From Tieghemiomyces parasiticus (Eukaryota; Kickxellomycota; Dimargaritomycetes; Dimargaritales; Dimargaritaceae), in NCBI GenBank assembly GCA_027575765.1, contig JANBPT010000041.1, forward strand, positions 1 to 64,000: DNA of 64,000 bases. The letters run 5' to 3'. The position numbers were made by a program, and so were the translations under genes. The notes beneath the pieces are model-generated. The model saw only the letters and a program-made list of their open reading frames with translations, did not search any database and was not told where the DNA came from. Shown here piece after piece: positions 11,959 through 20,911 of this stretch. Every line of letters begins with the position of its first letter. Position 1 is the stretch's first letter.

Positions 11959-13194
11959 TCACTTGGGTAAGGTGGGCGTGTGGGATCCGATACCCACGGC
12001 AGGCGAGGCCAAGACGGTTAGCCGCGGGGTCTTGTGCGGCCGGGGCCGGTCGGGACTGTCTCGAGCTCCGCTGTGGATTCCATCGTTGCTCACGGTGCCA
12101 CTCCGTGCGCGGCTGGCCAGTTCCTGGCTACTCGTCCCGGGATTGTTGTCACCATCATTACCGTCCTCGTCACTACTACCATCGTCGCCCGGTACGGCCG
12201 CGAGCCGTTCAATACTCAGAGGCACCTCGGTCAGAACGTAGGGCGAAATCTCCACTGAGAATAGCAGGTCGGCGAGGCGGAGGGTCTGGAACCCGGTGGG
12301 AGAGTCTGTTCCGGTAGTGGTACGGGGCTCGACTGATCCCAGGTGCGCGTGGTGGCTGACGACCGGTGGGGCCCCACGCACTTTGGAGATGCAGTTGGCG
12401 ATGATGTTCCGCAGGTGCACATCCAGCCCAAACATAACGATCTGGGCGGCCTCGGCGGTGGCGCCGTCGATTAGGCCGTGTTCCAGAGCGATCAGGCCCA
12501 GTCGATGACGCAGGGTATCCACGTCGGGCACGGCACGCTCGTCCACGCAGAGTGGGGCCTGCACACCGCGGGCGTAGTCGGCCACGGTGGAGGCCAGGAT
12601 CTGATCCACAGCAAACGGTAGGACGGGTCGTCGACTGGCCTGCCCCCCCGCATTGGCCAGCAGGGGTCGACCCTGACCGGCGTCGTCTCGCTTGAGCAGC
12701 TGACGAATGGTCCGGCGATCGACTTTACTCATGGATTGAATGAGTTTCTTGAGCTTTTCGCGGCGCAGCCGCTGCTGCTCGACCGGGTCGAGCGGCTCAT
12801 CGTTCTCGTCAAAATAAGTCCGGCCGTCTGCCCCGACTACTCGACCAAGGTTATTGGCGCCGTCACCCCCACTGCCGCCGGCGTCATCACGGCACCGCTT
12901 GCGCGACCACTCCACTACCGGCCCGCCGGTGAGGGGTGGCCGATCGTCCCGGTGGGCATTGTGGATAGTGGCCAAAATGAACGTATTGTGGAGGTGGACT
13001 TGGTCGGCTGGAATGTACAGGTGGGCGTAAAAGTCGAACTCTTGATGGTTGAGCTTGCCCGTCACGAAATCAGTCAGCGCCCGCCAATAGAGTGGGCCGT
13101 TGTCGCTCAACGCATCAGCGAGCTGCTGCTTGATAGCCAAAAGATCCCGTCGACCCATCGGCGGGGGTTTCGGTGTCACCAGGGCCATGTCCAA
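11959..13194 (-). CDS. HFI1: SAGA complex subunit Ada1/Hfi1 (TADA1)
   Basis: A 411-residue intronless frame. Residues about 16-80 carry the conserved SAGA-Tad1 start: DLLAIKQQLADALSDNGP, then YWRALTDFVTGKLNHQEFDF and LHNTFILATIHNA. This segment is diagnostic of Ada1/Hfi1/TADA1, the structural subunit with a histone-fold half that pairs with Taf12 in the SAGA co-activator. A middle segment (about 180-320) with ADYARG and GLIDGATAEAAQIVMFGLDVHL fits the histone-fold part. The C-terminal 80 residues are acidic then Ser/Pro-rich and probably disordered. It is convergent with RAD50; no functional link is implied. The first Met gives a short Pro-rich leader before the domain. Confidence 0.92.
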   Translation of the reverse strand: MDMALVTPKPPPMGRRDLLAIKQQLADALSDNGPLYWRALTDFVTGKLNHQEFDFYAHLYIPADQVHLHNTFILATIHNAHRDDRPPLTGGPVVEWSRKRCRDDAGGSGGDGANNLGRVVGADGRTYFDENDEPLDPVEQQRLRREKLKKLIQSMSKVDRRTIRQLLKRDDAGQGRPLLANAGGQASRRPVLPFAVDQILASTVADYARGVQAPLCVDERAVPDVDTLRHRLGLIALEHGLIDGATAEAAQIVMFGLDVHLRNIIANCISKVRGAPPVVSHHAHLGSVEPRTTTGTDSPTGFQTLRLADLLFSVEISPYVLTEVPLSIERLAAVPGDDGSSDEDGNDGDNNPGTSSQELASRARSGTVSNDGIHSGARDSPDRPRPHKTPRLTVLASPAVGIGSHTPTLPK

Positions 13195-14025
13195 AGGGCG
13201 GAAGAGGGATTGTGCGGGCCCTTGCGGGAATAAATGGAAGAGGACAGAGTGGCAGAATGCGATGCGCGTAGACAGTGTGGTAGGTCACCGACGCAAAAGG
13301 CCCGACAACAAATGTTGAGAGCAGTTGAAGGCGGATATTAGCGGGAGAAGGAGGTAGGCGGCTCCAGAGAATTACGAGTTCATCGTGCCGGGAAAATGTC
13401 GAACATGGTTAGCCAACTGAATGTCGAGAGAGCAGTGCCCCGAAGGCAAGGGATGGCGACACCCAGTCCCGCGTCACGTCCTGCCGGGTCTGGGAAGACT
13501 AGGTAACCGTAAATGTCCAGCCGCGGCAGTTAACGCGCTTACATCCCTCCATGGTGCCGATGGTCTTCTGAGCCACCTTGCAGTACTTTTCGAAGGACCC
13601 TGGTACCTTTAATCTCCAGCACGCGAGCGCACGTGTGCCAAGTAACCCTCCTTTGCTACCCGCTGTATGCATGGCTGAATAGACCACCTTTTAGGTCGGG
13701 CAGAAAGCCCTAGAAAATTACGCTGGGCAAGGGGGCTTACACGCACACACACACACACACCCTGCATACTGACCATGACTAGGAAACTCTGCCCCCCCCC
13801 AGTTCCGACGTAACGGCTGCGGCGGGACTCGACCATCGTCACCCAGCACTGCAAAGTCGCCAGCCACTGGAGTTCAAACATATGGCCCTTACACCTTCGC
13901 CCTGTTTCGCATTCCCTCACCTTTCTCGTTGGCCCGTCCAGCCACCCATTCCCATCCGAGCCTCCTCCCCCTTTTTTATCACTAATCGCCCCCCCCACCA
14001 CCCAGTCCTCCAACCTCGACCTGCC
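13195..14025. other. divergent promoter region HFI1 / DSK2
   Basis: This space separates divergent genes. It contains a (CA)n microsatellite at 13744-13760, a C9-C10 run near 13793 and a strongly C/T-rich leader at about 13880-14020 just before the DSK2 ATG. No TATA box is obvious. Confidence 0.5.
13744..13760. repeat. (CA)n microsatellite
   Basis: An uninterrupted run of alternating C and A in the divergent promoter region. Confidence 0.9.
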
Positions 14026-15057
14026 ATGCCCGAGATTACCATAACCATCAAGAGCACCAGCGAGGGTTCGTTTCAGGTTACCTTCGACCCTGCCAACACG
14101 ACCGTTGCACAGCTCAAGGCCAAGGTGGCCGAGAAATGCGACACACCTACCGACCGCCAGCGTCTCATCTACTCGGGTCGCGTCCTCAAGGACCCTGAAG
14201 TTCTCTCTAGCTACAAGGTGGCGGAGGGTCACACGATTCACATGGTCCGTGGGGCCGCCCCGCCGTCCGCGCCCTCCACCTCGGCCCCGTCGGCTACGAC
14301 TACTGCCGGTTCCGGTGAAGCTAGCCGTAGCGCGACCTCCCCTGACGCCATTCCGTCGCCCTTCGGTGGCGCCAACCTAGCCGACCTGCTGGGTGGTGGT
14401 GCCGGTGACCTGGGAGCCAATGCCTCTCCGTTTGGCGGTGCCCTCGGCGGCCTACCGCAACCCAGCCCGGAAATGATGTCTGGCCTACTCGGCGACCCTA
14501 ACTTCCAAGAGACGATGCGGCAGACACTGTCCAACCCGGCCATCATGGAGCAAATGATGGCCATGAACCCCGAGATGGCTCAGGCTATGACGCCACAGAT
14601 GCGCCAAATGTTCCAGAACCCGGAACTTATGCGGACCTTACTCGACCCGAACGTGATGCGCGGTATGATGGCTCTACGTAACCTGCAACAAGGTACCGAG
14701 GCCAATCCCCAGGCCGGAACCGGAGCCGGCGGCTTATTTAACCCCTGGGTTTCAGCCTCCGGTAGTCCCGGATCTGCTGGCACCAACGAGAGCGGGGCCG
14801 CCGGTACGCCGAACCTCGCTGACAACCCGTTCCTCAGCCTGTTCGGTGCCGGAGGTTTTCCCGGTAGCTCGCCCAACCCTGGTGCCCCGGCTGCCACCAC
14901 CGTCGACCGCGATCCCCCGGAGATTCGATTCCAGGTTCAACTCCAGCAGCTCAATGAAATGGGGTTCTACGACGCCGCTCAGAATATCCGGGCCCTCTTG
15001 GCCGCGGGTGGCGACGTCAACGCCGCATTGGAATACTTATTTAACCACCCCAACTGA
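14026..15057 (+). CDS. DSK2: ubiquilin / Dsk2 ubiquitin shuttle
   Basis: A 343-residue extrinsic proteasome receptor that carries ubiquitinated clients to the proteasome in cytosol and nucleus. The N-terminal ubiquitin-like domain (1-about 75) starts [16 protein letters not shown] and includes [18 protein letters not shown] Gly/Ala/Ser linker follows, then an STI1 region rich in Met and Asn-Pro (about 145-220; [18 protein letters not shown] and [15 protein letters not shown]). The C-terminal UBA domain (about 298-343) has [20 protein letters not shown] and ALEYLF. ATG 14026 is chosen over the in-frame upstream Met at 13882 because the UBL starts there and the upstream part is translated leader-like Pro/Ser sequence. 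The length is like yeast Dsk2 (373) and shorter than animal ubiquilins. No introns. Confidence 0.96.
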   Translation: MPEITITIKSTSEGSFQVTFDPANTTVAQLKAKVAEKCDTPTDRQRLIYSGRVLKDPEVLSSYKVAEGHTIHMVRGAAPPSAPSTSAPSATTTAGSGEASRSATSPDAIPSPFGGANLADLLGGGAGDLGANASPFGGALGGLPQPSPEMMSGLLGDPNFQETMRQTLSNPAIMEQMMAMNPEMAQAMTPQMRQMFQNPELMRTLLDPNVMRGMMALRNLQQGTEANPQAGTGAGGLFNPWVSASGSPGSAGTNESGAAGTPNLADNPFLSLFGAGGFPGSSPNPGAPAATTVDRDPPEIRFQVQLQQLNEMGFYDAAQNIRALLAAGGDVNAALEYLFNHPN

Positions 15058-15357
15058 AGCGAAATATGATGCCCGTGTTACAGTGTTCCTTTAGGCAGCC
15101 CATCACCTCGTTTATCGCTTCTGTTTTGTTTTTCGTGTATCCTTTTGCATCTGTACTGCTTCTGATCCCCTTTACTAAACACTTGTCGCTGTAGTTTTTT
15201 TTTTGGTGGATTTTTATTCCGTTCTCAGCTGATGGGTGGTATGCAGTGATTTCAATATAATGGCGAACCGTGAGGATCAACCCCCAGCCACAATACGGGC
15301 TTGTTGGCGTCACTCAACGGTCTATCATTGGCATATCCTGGTTAACCAAGCGATTGG
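15058..15357. other. convergent 3' spacer
   Basis: T-rich DNA after DSK2 (a T9 run near 15195-15203) with no gene. It separates DSK2 from the oppositely oriented secreted-protein gene. Confidence 0.5.
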
Positions 15358-15930
15358 TTATCTACGTGGCCCGAAGTGTGTTTCCAAGATACCTTTGATT
15401 TGCCGGTTCGACTCGAGACCCTGGTTTAACAGAATTAGGATGGCGGGCTGGTTGCTGGGCAACATACCTTTCACCGTTTCGTAGCTAACTGTGTCCGGGT
15501 TTAGCTTCTCGAAATTGTAAAGCCCCGAGGGCTGCTCGTAAATCAAGAGTAATTCGTAACCAGTCTGCCGAGCCAGAATAATCATGGGGTCTAAAATATA
15601 TGAAGAGTAAACGTCGGAAACGGATTGGCGGGCCCGCTCGATGTTGGCTGTAATATAGTCGCAGACCGTGGCAAAGGAGACGGTGCCCCGTCTCGTAATG
15701 TCCTCTAGTGGATCAGTGGCGAGGGCACGGGTATCAAATTCACTGGGAGACACGGCCGGAGTGATTGTTGGGCTGGTCGTCGGGACTCCGTAGAGGGGAA
15801 TACCCATAGGCGATCGACGGTACAGGGCTAGTGGTGCAGTGGTTTGGGCCACAGGGATGGCGTGGATGGCCATGGTGCAGGCGAGGGCGGCGGCCAAAGC
15901 CCCGAAGGCAAAGTGACGGTGGAAAAGCAT
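15358..15930 (-). CDS. small secreted protein, family unknown
   Basis: A 190-residue frame. It has a classic signal peptide: a short basic start, a hydrophobic Ala/Leu/Cys core at residues about 8-24 and likely cleavage after an Ala near 22-26. A Thr/Pro/Ser-rich stretch follows (about 28-70), containing LYRRSP, a possible dibasic processing site. The C-terminal half (about 85-190) looks globular, with aliphatic strands such as PMIILARQTGYELLLIY and PAILILLNQGL. The mature part has a single Cys, so it is not a Cys-rich effector. No family recognised. A TA-rich box 85-100 bases upstream fits a TATA promoter. Confidence 0.7.
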   Translation of the reverse strand: MLFHRHFAFGALAAALACTMAIHAIPVAQTTAPLALYRRSPMGIPLYGVPTTSPTITPAVSPSEFDTRALATDPLEDITRRGTVSFATVCDYITANIERARQSVSDVYSSYILDPMIILARQTGYELLLIYEQPSGLYNFEKLNPDTVSYETVKGMLPSNQPAILILLNQGLESNRQIKGILETHFGPRR

Positions 15931-15981
15931 AGTGGGAGTGATATGTCTAGATCGTAAGAAACAATAGTGGGAATGATATGT
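15929..15981 (-). repeat. 18-bp direct repeat over the start codon
   Basis: ATAGTGGGARTGATATGT occurs at 15929-15946 and 15964-15981 (plus-strand reading), 35 bases apart with one mismatch. The first copy overlaps the ATG of the secreted protein. It may be a binding site in the leader or a small duplication. Confidence 0.7.
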
Positions 15982-16014
15982 TTATAATTCGGTTAAGAGA
16001 GGATGGGAAGGACG

Positions 16015-16029
16015 ATATATATATATATA
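16015..16029 (-). promoter_or_regulatory. (TA)n / TATA-like box
   Basis: An alternating TA run lies 85-100 bases upstream of the secreted-protein ATG on the minus strand. It is positioned as a TATA element. Confidence 0.45.
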
Positions 16030-18608
16030 CCTATGGTCGGAACTGACCGAAACTGGATATTTATTTGACAACAGCAGACCACTCTACCGTCTAATAGGCG
16101 TGGAGAAGTCGCAGAAGCGCGGCAGTATGTGTGAAAATACCGAACCTTGCGTAGCCGACGTGACCAGTTTCTCGCCCCCTCCTCTCGCCCCATTGTCAAT
16201 GAAATAGGGCGCTTCAAGGTAGAAAGGTAAAGGGTAATACGAACTACAAGGTGCCGGCGAACCCCCATTGAGGGTGGTATCTCGACGTTTCCGCCTCCTT
16301 CTCCTCCGGCTACCCTCCCCCCTACACCTTCGCCTTGTTGCCGGCACGCCCGTTTACTACTTATGAAATAAAATATACTTAGAGGGGACTGGCCGAAACA
16401 GCTGGGCCAATGTATGACGAACTGATCACGCAGGTGTCCCCCGGCTGGGATGCCAGCTCCATCACTGGGTCGTACAGGTACATCTGCAGTTTCGGTGCCG
16501 CTGCCTCAACTGCTGTGAGTGGGAAAACGAACCGGAATAGTTAGCCAACAGACAGCCCATTAACCCCCTGCCATACCTGCGATAGAGGTGTCTCGATATC
16601 ATTAGGTGTTCTATTGGGGGGGCCAGTTTAAGGGAGCTGTGGCGTAGCTGAACCGCGGCGTCGTAGACGTAAAGCTGCAACCCTTGTCCCTCCCTTCGTT
16701 GGGGTATTTTAGCGACATGGCGGCTATCGCTTTGCATGCCTCGTCATATCGTATATGGCACGACACAGAAGGACTGCCGACCTCTTGCTGTTGGGAGGTG
16801 GAGGAGGGAGATCCAGGCTGGCTGTAGCCTTTAAATACCGATAGTAACGTCAATATCCCTATAGTTTAACAGAGATGGTATAATAAGCCTGTGACGAGAG
16901 GCAGCCTTACGGAGGAACAGTCATAGTTCATTGGCTCGTGGCCCGAGCGGCGCGTATTAACCTCTCACCCCTGCCTTCACCAACGCTCCTATAAATGAGC
17001 TGTGCGACTGAACACGATCACCCACCGCCCCTGCTGGCCACTCCGCCGCTTCCCTCGTCCGCCGTCAATCACTGACAGCATTAAGGCATGGGGACCTCAA
17101 ACGACCTCCCGCCACAGCTCAGCTGACTGGCAGCTCTGTGGAACCCGGTCAGGAAACGGCCACCTTCCCGTCCTACTGCTACCGCTTTACTCACTTCTGA
17201 GCCCAAGTCTAGCACCTTTAGGAGCTGGCGCTGCTTCTTTACTGGATAAAGAACGCCTAGTGTCAAACAGTACGCGACCCTTTCGGCCGTACAGTTTCGG
17301 CTCGGCTGTCGAAGGAAAGGGGTGTGCCACGATGGCCTCACTCATTCTTTAGGGTCGGGTGTAATGATATTGACTGTGCAACGGTATACCTCGTTGCAGC
17401 TGAGTCTGTAGCCGGTTATCATTGGAGGATGGAGCCTTTGTTTTGACCATTTTCCAAGACGACTCGGGCCTTGGATAAAGTTCTGATATGCCAGGTTGAA
17501 GCCACACTTCACGCTCTCATAGTCACCGGTAAAGGTTGCACCCTAGGCCAGCCGATTCCGTGCATTGGACGTGGCCCAGTTGAGTGAGACCAGTCCCTCT
17601 GATTTGGCTGGTCTAGGCCAACGTCAGTTTAGTTAGCCAATCGTCACGAGGAGTCCTGTCACTAAAGAAGAGGCGTAGAAGGCGTTGGCAACAGGGTGCG
17701 ATGAGGCACCCGTCCCGTCGCCCACCCCTGTAGAACTGAAGTAGTGGCATTTTCACATCTGCCCCACTACAATAACCTGCTCCTGAGCCCGTCTCTGTAG
17801 CCGGCACAGGTGACCCATTAGCAACTAGTAGCACTGCCGCTGGTGTGTGGTCCTTCTCGCAGGCGCTCACATTGGTAAAGCCCAGTACCTCTTACCTAGT
17901 TCCTATGAATACCCTCTCCTACATTACATGCTCCAGCGTACTCCGGTCCAGGCGGCAACCGATGATACCGACATTACCCTCTCCGATTTGACGATATATC
18001 TCCTCTGATGGCACTTCCTTCTACCACATATACATACCGTGATGCTGTTTTTCCCGCTACTGGTAATCCCTTAGGGTTTAACGCGACCATCTTCACTGTC
18101 CCTATTCCACTCTATCAAAAACTCGGTCACCTAAGTGGAAATCAGGTGCTGGCTATCTAGTTGGCATTGATTTATGAGAATGGTCTGTGTAGCAACTGCC
18201 TTTTTTTGGTCGCCTACGGGGGGGGAGGGCTGGCAGTCTTCCGGTAAAATGTGACCAACAGTGAGTTGCTCCACCTCCGGTCCAGTGAACGGCCATACGA
18301 TTGTCTCTAGGAACACCATTATATATAAATTGTCACCGCGTTACAAAAAAATACGGGCATCACGCATAAATCACAGCGCGGGATACAAGGAGAAAATGAA
18401 CATAAACAAAGGGTATAGTCTGATGCAGTGGGAAGGACATGCGCGCGAGTACATATTCCTACATGCCCAACCCGCCAACTGGAAGTTGGGCAGCCTCTTG
18501 GCTCTCACCTTCTCCGCCCCTTATCCGCCGCGTCAATGGCAAGTGACGTTTTGGGCCCCGCGGTGGTTACTGTTCGTACCCACTTCCCGCCGCATAGCCT
18601 CTTAAGAA
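16030..18608. other. long intergenic region, no gene seen
   Basis: Several frames of 80-115 codons on both strands have no recognisable domain or conserved start. A TATAAA at about 16991 is not followed by a credible gene. I see no RNA gene. Confidence 0.4.
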
Positions 18609-20552
18609 ATGGCACGTCCGTTCCTACAGCCGCTATCAAAAAGATTTACTTCCTTCTCTAGCCGACATTCCTCAGCCTCTAACCCCCACATGGCGGCACT
18701 GATCAGCAGAGCCGCTATACGTCGGACGTTGGTCTGCATGCCGGCCTTGCGTAATGGGCACCTCAAAACTCCGGTGCAGCACCCCAGAGCGATCATTTGG
18801 GAAGGACAAGTTGACACCAGGCAGCGACTACGGCCCCTTGGCGGGTACCGAACCGTTAGCACCTCGGCAGTGACCCCCACGGGTGCCATGAAAGACTCCC
18901 GCGTCACGCCGCCGACTGCGGCGCTAAGGCTGACGACGGAATTGCCGACCCGTGTCCCGTTCTGTATCGCCCACAACGACGCGGCGACCTCTTTCGCGAT
19001 CCATGGTAAAGGTGGGTGGGGCCATATGCCTCCTTTCACATGTTTATTGCGGCAAAGATGCTTACTGGCAGCGAGACTGATTGGACATATGTATCTCTAT
19101 ATGTTTGCCTTTTGCTTTCTTCTTCCCTTGCTACCCTGGCAACTCTCAGTGCCTGATCCAGGCGGCCAAACTACAGTTCCGGGTTACCAGCCCATCTCCA
19201 AGTAAGTACGACCGTATAGCCTTAAACCCCATTCGATATGAAATATGCTTGGCAGGACGGTCCCCGCCGTGGGCAGACGTCCCTAACCAGCTGTACAAGG
19301 GTGCAGACACACGTTCACCTGTTCCTCCTACCGCTCATGTTTCGCTCCGCCTGGATATTTAATTAGACCCCGCCACGGCCACCTGCAGTGGTCACAACCG
19401 CCACGGACAATTCTCATTAAAAAGAAGCCCCGGGATGCGGCCACGGATGCGGTCCTGGTCGATATGGTTCGGTGGCTGCGCGAGACGTACCCGACCCTGA
19501 ACGTCGTGTTGGAGCACGACGTCGCTCAGGACTTTGTCGGGGCGCTCCCCTTCGTCTACGTAATCCCCAAAGGTAAACCTCCGTCTTTCCCTAACCCTGT
19601 GGCTCTAGAAGAAATGTTTGGTCAAAGAACCACCCTAGCAAAATGTCATGTGTAATGTCGTTGACCTTGGCGGACCGTCCCCTTTCCCCTCCCCCTTCGT
19701 TCTACGCCCTTCTCTGCCTCCTACACAGGTGTCGTCAGCGAATACTCCCGGGTGGTGGACTTTGCCATTACCCTCGGCGGGGACGGCACCGTCCTGCACC
19801 TCTCGGCGCTTTTCCCGGGCCCTGTACCACCCGTTATCTCATTCTCGATGGGTACGCTAGGCTTTCTTCTGCCCTTCGATATCAGCAACTACCGGCCCGC
19901 CCTGGAACGAGTGATTGAGGGTCGAGATGTGACACTGCTGCCGCGCATGCGGCTGTCCTGTTCCGTCCATGAAGCTGACGGGACGCGGCTCCTCATCCCA
20001 ACCAGTAACACCGCCGCCGCCGGGACCGCGGTCGACCACCATGTAATGAACGAGGTCCTCGTACACCGGGGTCGGTTCCCACACCTCACGTCCATCGACT
20101 GCTGGGTGGACGGCGAGTTTCTGACCAACGCCGTTGCCGACGGTCTCATCGTTGGGTCACCCACGGGCTCCACGGCCTATTCGCTCTCGGCTGGAGGCCC
20201 TATCGTTCATCCGGCTCTAGACAGCCTGCTCCTGACGCCCATTTGTCCACGGTCGCTCTCATTCCGCACCACGCTCCTCCCGGCCTACTCGGTGATCCAG
20301 TTACACATTGCGGCTGCGAGCCGGAGTATCGCGGAGGTATCCCTCGACGGCCGCGAGGTCATGTCATTGCGGGTGGGCCAATACCTCCAGGTACGCGCCT
20401 CGCCGTACCCGGTACCCTGCGTTAATCGTGTGGGTAATAGTGTCGACTGGGCCCGTGATATCAACGGGTTGCTCAAATTCAACCAGAATTTTACCAACAA
20501 ACAGCAACTGGTTCGGGACGCTGAGGGGGGGTCGGATGGATACTTGACCTGA
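18609..20552 (+). CDS. POS5: mitochondrial NAD(H) kinase, POS5-like
   Basis: Phosphorylates NAD(H) to NADP(H), supplying reducing power, probably in mitochondria. Four exons: 18609-19005, 19150-19201, 19367-19572 and 19729-20552 (phases 1, 2, 1), giving 492 residues. The N-terminus is Arg/Ser-rich without acidic residues (MARPFLQPLSKRFTSFSS), a good mitochondrial presequence. The kinase core begins LQWSQPPRTILIKKK. It contains GGDGT (235-239, catalytic Asp 237), the MNEVLVHRG loop and GSPTGSTAYSLSAGGPIVHP, all hallmarks of the NAD kinase family. Exon 3 to 4 completes a Gly codon and links YVIPK to VVSEYSRVVDF. Exons 1-2 are less certain because the N-terminus is poorly conserved; the tiny exon 2 is chosen for splice consensus and phase. 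POS5 rather than UTR1/YEF1 is inferred from the presequence. Confidence 0.9.
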
Positions 20553-20911
20553 CCAGCTTACCGCGGTGACTCCTTACGCAGGCCTAATTTCCTTATCCAA
20601 ACCAACACCCCCATATTTTCTCCTAAACGGTTCACACGTGCACTCAAATTTAATCCAAAGGATATAGGACCCTACGCGTTTAGGGTTAAAACAGATGGTA
20701 TAAAGGATGGTGGTTATCCCTTGTACTCCTACCCAGATGACGACCGATAACCGGTCATACTAAATCAGTACAGATGGCCATACCGGTCAAGCTCATAAAA
20801 AAACAAATATAGAGGGGGTATGTCACACATATGATCTAGAAGGTGTTAACGAGGGGGAGGAAGGAGAGAGGTTGGAGACAATTGAGATATCCGATCCACA
20901 CCCGCGTCCTT
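20553..20911. other. convergent 3' spacer
   Basis: AT-rich DNA between the 3' ends of the NAD kinase and GID4 genes. It includes a TTTAGGGTT motif near 20680 that is too short to call telomeric. No gene. Confidence 0.5.

Noticed and set aside
13882..14025. 48-residue N-terminal extension of DSK2
   Set aside because: It is Pro/Ser-rich leader translation; the UBL domain starts at the Met at 14026.
13609..14241. 210-codon minus-strand frame overlapping DSK2
   Set aside because: Antisense shadow of a C-rich leader and the UBL coding region, with no domain.
15400..15425. TTCGACTC tRNA-like T-loop
   Set aside because: No pairing stem, and it lies inside the coding region of the secreted protein.
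18131..18605. Small frames upstream of the NAD kinase as extra exons
   Set aside because: No splice phase or motif supports joining them; the presequence-like Met at 18609 is sufficient.
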